NCBI GenBank assembly: GCA_946537565.1
Contig: CAMNFW010000166.1
Coordinates: 1 to 5,010, forward strand
Length of the DNA stretch: 5,010 nt
Direction of reading: 5' to 3'
DNA from: an uncultured Ruminococcus sp.
Lineage (GTDB): Bacteria > Bacillota > Clostridia > Oscillospirales > Ruminococcaceae
Part shown: piece after piece, positions 1 through 5,010 of the stretch
Layout: the number at the start of each line of letters is the position of its first letter
Numbering within the stretch: the stretch's first letter is position 1
The notes under the pieces: model-generated
What the model was told of the DNA's origin: nothing
Databases searched by the model: none
Seen by the model: the letters and a program-made list of their open reading frames with translations, nothing else
Translations under genes and position numbers: made by a program

Positions 1-462
1 GGTATCGGGAAAAATTGTCTGAGCCAGTGGTTTGACTGCCGGTTTACTGTTGAGGGAGTAGAATATCACACAGCTGAACAGTATATGATGGCTCAGAAAG
101 CACTGCTTTTTGGTGACGATGAGGTTTACAAAAAGATAATGGCTGCTTCTGATCCAGGTGCTTATAAGGCACTGGGAAGAAAGATAAGAAACTTTGACGG
201 CAGTGTCTGGGACAAGAAAAAGACCGATATCGTTATTGCCGGAAATACAGCGAAATTCTCGCAGACACCTGAGCTTAAGGACTACCTGATAAAAACTGGC
301 AGCAGGGTGCTTGTTGAGGCAAGTCCCTATGACAGGATATGGGGAATAGGCAAAAGTGAGGCAGATATGTCGGTACGGAACCCATATAACTGGAAGGGCG
401 AAAACCTGCTGGGCTTCTGTCTTATGGAAGTCAGAGATATACTTTGGGAGGAAGCTGAATGA
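1..462 (+). CDS. NADAR-family N-glycosidase (YbiA-like), 5' end missing
   Basis: Frame 1 is open from the first base to the TGA at 460-462, giving 153 visible residues. The start lies left of the window; compared with YbiA-type proteins about 20 residues are missing, so the ATGs at 85 and 88 are internal. Family signs are the N-terminal LSQWF...[20 protein letters not shown] block (E. coli YbiA has the equivalent SEHYFQAQKF), a central ALGRKI...W segment, a WGIG motif and the C-terminal [12 protein letters not shown] block (YbiA NRLGYLLMELR). Characterised NADAR proteins cleave N-glycosidic bonds: YbiA acts on reactive early riboflavin intermediates, and other members remove ADP-ribose from guanine in DNA as antitoxins to DarT1. 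Which substrate applies here cannot be read from the sequence. It is probably cytosolic; the visible part has no membrane segment. The stop overlaps the uvrA start by 4 bases (ATGA), implying co-transcription and translational coupling. Family assignment is firm, substrate open. Confidence 0.88.
   Translation, partial: GIGKNCLSQWFDCRFTVEGVEYHTAEQYMMAQKALLFGDDEVYKKIMAASDPGAYKALGRKIRNFDGSVWDKKKTDIVIAGNTAKFSQTPELKDYLIKTGSRVLVEASPYDRIWGIGKSEADMSVRNPYNWKGENLLGFCLMEVRDILWEEAE
446..451 (+). promoter_or_regulatory. Ribosome binding site of uvrA inside the NADAR gene
   Basis: GGGAGG lies 7 bases before the ATG at 459 and is embedded in the last codons of the NADAR gene. It fixes the uvrA start and, with the ATGA overlap, supports coupled translation of the two genes. 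Confidence 0.75.
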
Positions 463-3281
463 CGAATAAGATAGTAATTAAGGGTGCAAGAGCAAATAAT
501 CTTAAGAATATTGATCTGGAGCTGCCAAGAGATCAGCTTATTGTAATGACTGGACTTTCAGGCTCAGGAAAATCTTCACTTGCCTTTGATACGATCTATG
601 CGGACGGTCAAAGAAGGTATGTGGAAAGTCTTTCCTCATACGCAAGAATGTTTCTCGGACAGATGGAAAAGCCGGACGTTGACAGTATCGAAGGACTTTC
701 ACCGGCAATATCAATCGACCAGAAAACTACCTCGAAAAATCCACGCTCTACCGTCGGAACAGTAACTGAGATATATGACTATCTGCGTCTGCTCTATGCG
801 AGAATAGGAATACCCCACTGCCCGATATGCGGACGTGAAATATCCCAGCAAAGCATTGATCAGATGGTCGATACAATAATGAAATTGCCAATGGGTACAA
901 AATTGCAGCTCCTTGCACCGATCGTCAGAAACCGCAAGGGACAGTATGTTAAAGAGCTGGAAAGCGCCAGAAAGAGCGGTTTTGTACGAGTTCGTATCGA
1001 CGGGATAATGTATGAGCTGGGTGAAGATATAAAGCTTGACAAGAATAAAAAGCATAATATAGAAATTGTTGTTGACCGTATAATAATCAAGGAAGGCATA
1101 GAATCAAGGATCACTGACAGCCTTGAAACTATATTCAAGCTGACGGAGGGACTGGCTCTTGTAGATGTGATGGACGGGGAGGAGATGCTGTTTTCTCAGA
1201 ATTATGCCTGTCCTGAGCATAATATCAGCATCGGTGAGCTGGAGCCTGTGATGTTTTCGTTCAACAATCCAATGGGAGCTTGTCCTAAGTGTACAGGTCT
1301 GGGAGTGTTCAGGCACATTGATCCGGATCTGATAGTTCCAAATAAAGACCTTAGCATAAAGGACGGGGCAATAAAAGCTTCCGGCTGGAACAGTCTTGAT
1401 GAGACTTCAATATCAATGATGTATTATAGTGCTATATCTGAGAAATATGATATTCCTCTTGATGTGCCGGTGAAGAAGCTGACTAAAAAACAGCTTGATG
1501 TTTTTCTTTACGGAACAGGCGATACTAAACTTGAACTCAAACGTCCTGCTTCATTGGGCGGCGGAAAATATATGACTGCTTTTGAAGGTGTTATCAATAA
1601 CCTTGAAAGACGTTATAACGAGACTTCCAGCGAGTATTCAAAAAATGAAATAGAAGAGTGCATGAGTGAGGTCGAGTGTCCGGTCTGCAAGGGAAAGAGA
1701 CTGCGTGATGAATATTTGTCGGTAACTGTCGGCGGAAAGAATATCAGTGAGCTTACGGATATGTCAGTAAGGGAAGGACTGAATTTCTTTGAAAATATCA
1801 AGCTGACTGAACATGAAAATTATATCGGTGAGAGAATTATCAAAGAGATAAAAGAACGCCTGGGATTTTTAGGAAGCGTGGGACTTGAATATCTCACACT
1901 TTCAAGATCGGCAGGAACTCTTTCCGGCGGTGAGAGCCAGAGAATCAGACTTGCAACACAGATAGGCTCTTCATTGGTGGGCGTGCTTTATATACTTGAT
2001 GAGCCGAGTATTGGACTGCATCAGCGTGACAATGACAAGCTTATTGCCACTCTTAAGAAGCTACGTGACCTGGGAAATACACTTATTGTTGTTGAACATG
2101 ATGATGACACAATGCTGGCAGCGGATTATATCGTAGATATCGGACCCGGCGCAGGAATACACGGGGGAGAGGTCGTATTTTCAGGAACCGTTGACAAGCT
2201 GATGAAATGCCGGAAGTCTGTTACAGGACAGTATCTTAGCGGAAAAAAGAAGATACCTCTTCCAAAGAAGCGCAGAGAAGGCAACGGTAAATTCCTGACA
2301 GTGCATGGTGCAGCTGAACATAATCTTAAGAATATAGATGTTGAAATACCTTTGGGAAAGCTGATATGTGTAACAGGAGTTTCAGGCTCAGGAAAATCGT
2401 CGCTGGTAAATGAGATACTTTACAAGCACCTTGCTGCAAAGCTCAACCGTGCGAAGGTCAAGGCAGGCAGATTTGAGTCTGTCGAGGGACTGGAAAATCT
2501 TGACAAGGTAATATGTATAGATCAGTCACCGATCGGCAGAACGCCACGTTCAAATCCGGCTACTTATACCGGAGTGTTCAGTGATATACGGGAGTTGTTC
2601 TCAAAGACCAATGATGCAAAGGCGAGGGGATATTCCAGCGGACGTTTCAGCTTCAATGTAAAGGGAGGACGATGTGAATCCTGTGAAGGTGACGGAATCA
2701 TCAAGATCGAAATGCACTTCCTGCCGGATATATATGTACCCTGCGAGGTCTGCAAGGGAAAGCGGTATAACCGTGAGACTCTGGAAGTCCATTATAAAGG
2801 CAAATCAATATATGATGTTCTGGAAATGACAGTAGATGAGGGTGTTGAGTTTTTTGAGCATCTTCCTAAAATTGCACGCAAGCTTAAAACTCTCCAGGAC
2901 GTTGGACTTGGATATATTAAAATCGGTCAGCCGGCAACAACTCTTTCCGGCGGTGAAGCTCAGAGAGTAAAGCTTTCAACAGAGCTGTCGAAGCGTGCGA
3001 CCGGAAAGACAATATACATTCTTGATGAACCTACAACAGGTCTGCACACAGCTGATGTACACAAGCTGATAGATGTATTGCAGGAGCTGACAGATCAGGG
3101 AAATACGGTGCTTGTAATTGAGCATAATCTGAACGTGATAAAGGTAGCAGATCACATTATAGATTTAGGACCTGAAGGCGGCGACGGCGGTGGAACTATA
3201 GTTGCACAGGGAACACCGGAAGAGGTTGCACAGTGTCCGGAGTCTTATACAGGGCAGTACCTGAGATCATACTTGAAATAG
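459..3281 (+). CDS. uvrA: UvrA, excinuclease ABC subunit A
   Basis: Complete 940-residue protein, the same length as E. coli UvrA. UvrA dimers recognise distorted DNA, load UvrB and start nucleotide excision repair in the cytosol. Two ABC ATPase halves are visible. Half I has Walker A GLSGSGKS at 32-39, signature LSGGESQ at 488-494 and Walker B ILDEPS with D514/E515. Half II has Walker A GVSGSGKS at 640-647, signature LSGGEAQ at 829-835 and Walker B with D856/E857. Cysteine pairs C121/C124 and C407/C410 resemble the first zinc module of solved UvrA structures. A C739-C742-C762-C765 set matches the C-terminal DNA-binding zinc finger. The other zinc finger is C251-X2-H254-X20-C275-X2-C278, with His replacing the usual second Cys. 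The UvrB-binding and insertion domains fall roughly within 130-400. The start is supported by a GGGAGG site and the typical opening [14 protein letters not shown]. No separate promoter or LexA-type box is visible just upstream, so it probably shares the NADAR transcript. Confidence 0.99.
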   Translation: MTNKIVIKGARANNLKNIDLELPRDQLIVMTGLSGSGKSSLAFDTIYADGQRRYVESLSSYARMFLGQMEKPDVDSIEGLSPAISIDQKTTSKNPRSTVGTVTEIYDYLRLLYARIGIPHCPICGREISQQSIDQMVDTIMKLPMGTKLQLLAPIVRNRKGQYVKELESARKSGFVRVRIDGIMYELGEDIKLDKNKKHNIEIVVDRIIIKEGIESRITDSLETIFKLTEGLALVDVMDGEEMLFSQNYACPEHNISIGELEPVMFSFNNPMGACPKCTGLGVFRHIDPDLIVPNKDLSIKDGAIKASGWNSLDETSISMMYYSAISEKYDIPLDVPVKKLTKKQLDVFLYGTGDTKLELKRPASLGGGKYMTAFEGVINNLERRYNETSSEYSKNEIEECMSEVECPVCKGKRLRDEYLSVTVGGKNISELTDMSVREGLNFFENIKLTEHENYIGERIIKEIKERLGFLGSVGLEYLTLSRSAGTLSGGESQRIRLATQIGSSLVGVLYILDEPSIGLHQRDNDKLIATLKKLRDLGNTLIVVEHDDDTMLAADYIVDIGPGAGIHGGEVVFSGTVDKLMKCRKSVTGQYLSGKKKIPLPKKRREGNGKFLTVHGAAEHNLKNIDVEIPLGKLICVTGVSGSGKSSLVNEILYKHLAAKLNRAKVKAGRFESVEGLENLDKVICIDQSPIGRTPRSNPATYTGVFSDIRELFSKTNDAKARGYSSGRFSFNVKGGRCESCEGDGIIKIEMHFLPDIYVPCEVCKGKRYNRETLEVHYKGKSIYDVLEMTVDEGVEFFEHLPKIARKLKTLQDVGLGYIKIGQPATTLSGGEAQRVKLSTELSKRATGKTIYILDEPTTGLHTADVHKLIDVLQELTDQGNTVLVIEHNLNVIKVADHIIDLGPEGGDGGGTIVAQGTPEEVAQCPESYTGQYLRSYLK
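556..574 (+). repeat. Direct repeat copy 1 (Walker A, uvrA half I)
   Basis: TTTCAGGCTCAGGAAAATC (19 bases) recurs exactly at 2380-2398 in the Walker A of the second ATPase half. A 16-base match, ATAATCTTAAGAATAT, sits upstream at 496-511 and 2320-2335 with the same 1824-base offset. The signature motif DNA (18 bases, 1916-1933 and 2939-2956) is also identical. This reflects the internal duplication that made UvrA. Confidence 0.8.
2380..2398 (+). repeat. Direct repeat copy 2 (Walker A, uvrA half II)
   Basis: Exact 19-base copy of 556-574, encoding the second ATP-binding loop. The synonymous codons are the same as in the first half, which protein-level selection alone does not require. Confidence 0.8.
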
Positions 3282-3286
3282 AAAGG
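3282..3286 (+). promoter_or_regulatory. Ribosome binding site of tatD
   Basis: AAAGG directly follows the uvrA TAG stop and lies 8 bases before the ATG at 3295. It is moderate in strength and supports that start; the 13-base gap leaves no room for a separate promoter outside uvrA. Confidence 0.6.
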
Positions 3287-3294
3287 TAAAAGAT

Positions 3295-4077
3295 ATGATA
3301 AAATACTACGATATAGGACTGAATCTGTTCTGCCGCCAGTTCAGGGAGCCGGATATAATAATAGAACGAGCTGCTGAAAATGGAGTAGCCTGTATACTTA
3401 CTGGTTCGGATATGGAGGAAAACGAGAAGGTACTAAGCTATATCCATGACCACAAGTGCTGGGGAACCTGCGGTATCCACCCTCATAACGCTGACAGCGC
3501 AAGGCAGGAAGATCTTATAAGGATAAAGGAGATCGTAAAATCCAGCGAAAAAATAGTTGCAGTTGGTGAATGCGGACTGGACTATGACAGAATGTTTTCC
3601 GCAAAGGAGAATCAGATACGCTGTTTTGAGCATCATATCAAGCTGGCAGAAGAGCTTAACAAGCCGCTGTTTCTACATGAAAGAGAAGCAAGTGAGGATT
3701 TTGCAGCAATGTTCAGAAAGCATAAAGATATATGCAGCAGAGGCGTTGTACACTGTTTCACCGGAGGAAAGGATACATTGAAAAGGTATCTGGATATGGG
3801 ATTTTACATTGGAATAACCGGCTGGATATGTGATGATAAAAGGGGAGCTGCATTGCGTGAGGCAGTGAAGCTGATACCTCTTGACAGGCTGATGATAGAG
3901 ACAGATGCCCCGTATCTTACACCGAAGAATATTCCGGGACTCAATCGTACCAATGTGCCGGAAAATATACGTTATGTAGCAGCTGAAACTGCAAAGGCAA
4001 TGAAGATCGGCGAGGCAGAGCTAATTTTCCGGGTCAAGGAAAATACCGAGAGATTTTTTGGTTTATTCAAAAAATGA
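3295..4077 (+). CDS. tatD: TatD-family metal-dependent hydrolase / DNase
   Basis: Complete 260-residue protein, the normal length for the family, an amidohydrolase-like TIM barrel. Characterised TatD enzymes are Mg2+-dependent DNases (3'-5' exonuclease activity in E. coli) linked to repair of oxidative DNA damage and DNA turnover. Motifs in order: YYDIGLNL at 4-11, GIHPH at 60-64, VGECGLDYDR at 90-99 with metal ligand E92, LFLHERE with H128, VHCFTGG with H153, YIGITGWICDDKRG at 171-184, and IETDAPYLTP with D204. These match the metal ligands of E. coli TatD. The N-terminal DIGLN replaces the HxH found in YcfH/YabD-type relatives, and together with GITGWxCD(D/E)(K/R)RG it places the protein with TatD proper. 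No signal peptide or membrane helix is seen. It lies 13 bases after uvrA and ends just before a terminator, so it is probably the last gene of the NADAR-uvrA-tatD transcript. The biological substrate is inferred from the family. Confidence 0.95.
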   Translation: MIKYYDIGLNLFCRQFREPDIIIERAAENGVACILTGSDMEENEKVLSYIHDHKCWGTCGIHPHNADSARQEDLIRIKEIVKSSEKIVAVGECGLDYDRMFSAKENQIRCFEHHIKLAEELNKPLFLHEREASEDFAAMFRKHKDICSRGVVHCFTGGKDTLKRYLDMGFYIGITGWICDDKRGAALREAVKLIPLDRLMIETDAPYLTPKNIPGLNRTNVPENIRYVAAETAKAMKIGEAELIFRVKENTERFFGLFKK

Positions 4078-4083
4078 TATACG

Positions 4084-4137
4084 AAAAAAATACCCGTCCG
4101 GGCGCATTGCTCAGACGGGTATTGGTTTACTTTTTTA
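4084..4137. terminator. Bidirectional intrinsic terminator between convergent genes
   Basis: A perfect 10-bp stem pairs AATACCCGTC (4089-4098) with GACGGGTATT (4114-4123). After one mismatch, four further pairs (4100-4103 with 4109-4112, one of them G-T) close on a 5-base loop. Reading right, the stem is followed by a T-rich stretch at 4126-4136, which serves tatD. Reading left on the minus strand, A4084-A4090 becomes seven Ts directly at the stem, which serves the small peptide gene and the expansin gene. The right T tract overlaps the last codons and stop of the minus-strand small ORF. Confidence 0.9.
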
Positions 4138-4243
4138 TTGGCAGACCGGTTTCGCTGTCGATATCGGGAACGGAGGTGGTGATGATATCCTCAGAGCTGA
4201 AAATAACTATCTCCATATCCGGAGTGATATATTTTTCTTTCAT
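4127..4243 (-). CDS. Small 38-residue peptide of unknown function
   Basis: A 38-codon ORF begins MKEKYITPDMEIVIF, continues SSEDIITTSVPDIDSE and ends TGLPIKK before TAA. An AAGGAGA site (4257-4251) lies 7 bases before the ATG, the strongest Shine-Dalgarno in the window. The site overlaps the TAA of the upstream expansin gene, and the gap between the genes is 12 bases, so the two are likely co-transcribed and coupled. A terminator follows at once, so the ORF neatly fills the end of the operon. The peptide is polar and acidic in the middle, has no cysteine, no hydrophobic helix long enough to span a membrane, and no standard signal peptide. From memory, short clostridial and ruminococcal hypothetical proteins share a KYxxPxxExxxF...EDxxxTS pattern; I could not check this. 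I do not recognise a function. It could be a secreted or processed peptide, a regulator, or an adhesive tag-like peptide, all unproven. Confidence 0.8.
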   Translation of the reverse strand: MKEKYITPDMEIVIFSSEDIITTSVPDIDSETGLPIKK

Positions 4244-4250
4244 AGCTGTT

Positions 4251-4257
4251 TCTCCTT
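4251..4257 (-). promoter_or_regulatory. Strong ribosome binding site of the small peptide gene
   Basis: On the minus strand the sequence reads TAAGGAGA: the expansin stop TAA (4258-4256) runs into AAGGAGA. Spacing to the ATG at 4243 is 7 bases. It decides the start of the 38-residue ORF and suggests reinitiation or coupling with expansin translation. Confidence 0.85.
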
Positions 4258-5010
4258 ATTTGGTGAACTGAACGGTGCCGCTGACGTTGTATGGATCAGC
4301 TGTTTCTGTAGTTGAAAGTCCGAGATCAATATTTTCTTCAGTAACAGATTCGCCGTAAATATCGGTGATGCGAAGAGTGACTTTACCGCTTAGGTTTACA
4401 TTATCCGGGAACTGGAAGTAATTATAATCCTGTCTTTCAAGAGCTGTAAAATCTCCGCTGCTGGTCTTATACTCAAGCTTTTCAACAGGATAACGGTGGT
4501 TCCGCACCTGAATCTGGCACCAGTATATACTTGAACCGTTTTTGATCTGGTAGCTGATATTGCTGTCATCAGCAGAAGGCAGCGGCATTACACGCCAGGT
4601 TACAGGTGATCTGCTGCCGATGAAGGAGCTGCCCTGAGTGAAACGGTTCTCTTCAATATCAATATCTCCGGCTTTCATTTCATTGGCATCTCCACAGCAG
4701 TCAGTAACGAGAACATAAGCCTTGTTGCCGCTGTTGTCAGTAAGTTCAAGATAAGCGCCAGCCATTTTAGAGCCTTCATAGTCTGCAACACTAAGGGCGC
4801 AGGTCTCATAATTATTATATTCTGCAAAATCATCAAGATTTGCACATCCGGCTCCAGTGAGAGAATAGCTTGTGACCTCACCGGAATGGATAGAATCTGA
4901 CATCCAGCGCTCATTGGAAGTCTGCTGCTGAGCTGGGACATTTTTAGCAGCTGTACCGTAGGCAGAAAGAGCCTTGCAAACATTAACCAGCTTAGAGTCG
5001 GTATCTTTCA
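4256..5010 (-). CDS. Bacterial expansin (EXLX1/YoaJ-like) at the C-terminus of a larger protein; 5' end missing
   Basis: The frame is open from the window edge to TAA at 4258-4256, giving 251 full codons. Expansins loosen cellulose/hemicellulose networks without hydrolysis and act outside the cell. Numbering from the internal Met at 4903, residues about 6-105 form the double-psi beta-barrel domain D1. It contains AYLEL, VLVTD with D68, GDIDI with D82, and WRV at 103-105. Residues about 113-215 form the cellulose-binding D2, with GSSIYWCQIQVRNHRYPV at 123-140, DYNYF at 159-163 (Y160), LRITDIYG and the ending VSGTVQF. D2 lines up closely with Bacillus subtilis EXLX1 (GSSRWW, IQVRNHKYPV, DYNHF, VRMTDIRG, VPGHVQF). 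Upstream of Met4903 there is no Shine-Dalgarno and no signal peptide; instead 35 more codons include LVNVCKALSAYGTAAK and a QQQ stretch, so that Met is internal. The missing part should carry a secretion signal and perhaps other modules. Five cysteines lie in the expansin part. It is followed closely by a small peptide gene. Confidence 0.92.
   Translation of the reverse strand, partial: KDTDSKLVNVCKALSAYGTAAKNVPAQQQTSNERWMSDSIHSGEVTSYSLTGAGCANLDDFAEYNNYETCALSVADYEGSKMAGAYLELTDNSGNKAYVLVTDCCGDANEMKAGDIDIEENRFTQGSSFIGSRSPVTWRVMPLPSADDSNISYQIKNGSSIYWCQIQVRNHRYPVEKLEYKTSSGDFTALERQDYNYFQFPDNVNLSGKVTLRITDIYGESVTEENIDLGLSTTETADPYNVSGTVQFTK

Noticed and set aside
85..462. NADAR gene starting at ATG 85
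   Set aside because: Conserved NADAR residues ([16 protein letters not shown]) are encoded upstream of 85 in the same open frame, so the true start is left of the window.
711..1316. Three overlapping minus-strand ORFs (70-114 codons) antisense to uvrA
   Set aside because: They lie wholly within a clear uvrA coding frame, show no recognisable domain and overlap each other; they are shadows of the plus-strand gene.
2539..2551. Palindrome-like GAACGCCACGTTC as a possible LexA (SOS) box
   Set aside because: The half-sites are separated by 5 bases rather than the 4 of the Firmicute LexA consensus, and it lies deep inside uvrA far from any start.
4058..4315. Two plus-strand ORFs (85 and 65 codons) after tatD
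   Set aside because: They run through the terminator hairpin and antisense to the small peptide and expansin genes, without a ribosome binding site or recognisable domain.
4256..4903. Expansin as a complete 215-residue gene starting at ATG 4903
   Set aside because: There is no Shine-Dalgarno, no signal peptide for an extracellular protein, and the frame continues upstream to the window edge.
4675..4983. Minus-strand 102-codon ORF overlapping the expansin in another frame
   Set aside because: It overlaps the well-supported expansin frame and has no family resemblance.

Overview
The window looks like chromosomal DNA of a low-to-mid GC anaerobic Firmicute, most likely a fibre-degrading Ruminococcus-type clostridium. 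This is inferred from the A/T-rich third codon positions, strong AGGAG-type ribosome binding sites, a bacterial expansin, and a short peptide gene of a kind I associate with Ruminococcaceae. No rRNA, species marker or phage/plasmid gene is present, so the genus is a guess.

Left block (1-4077, plus strand): three tightly packed genes for nucleic-acid damage or nucleotide chemistry. They are a 5'-truncated NADAR-family N-glycosidase (1-462), a complete UvrA excinuclease subunit (459-3281, overlapping the NADAR stop by 4 bases) and a complete TatD-family metal-dependent hydrolase/DNase (3295-4077, 13 bases after uvrA). The spacing implies one transcript whose promoter lies left of the window. 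NADAR enzymes remove ADP-ribose-type adducts, UvrA recognises bulky DNA lesions, and TatD is a DNase linked to oxidative DNA repair, so the cluster reads as a possible DNA-damage operon.

Middle (4078-4126): a short convergent intergenic region holding one 10-bp hairpin. It has an A tract on the left and a T tract on the right, so it can terminate transcription from both sides.

Right block (4127-5010, minus strand): the 3' end of a large gene whose C-terminal part is a two-domain bacterial expansin (EXLX1/YoaJ-like, cell-wall loosening). It is followed 12 bases downstream by a 38-codon ORF with its own strong Shine-Dalgarno site. The expansin frame stays open to the window edge, so the apparent ATG at 4903 is internal and the expansin is the C-terminal module of a longer protein. 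The small peptide gene is the least explained item here.

No stretch over 300 bases lacks a gene. I saw no tRNA, rRNA, CRISPR array, IS element or riboswitch.
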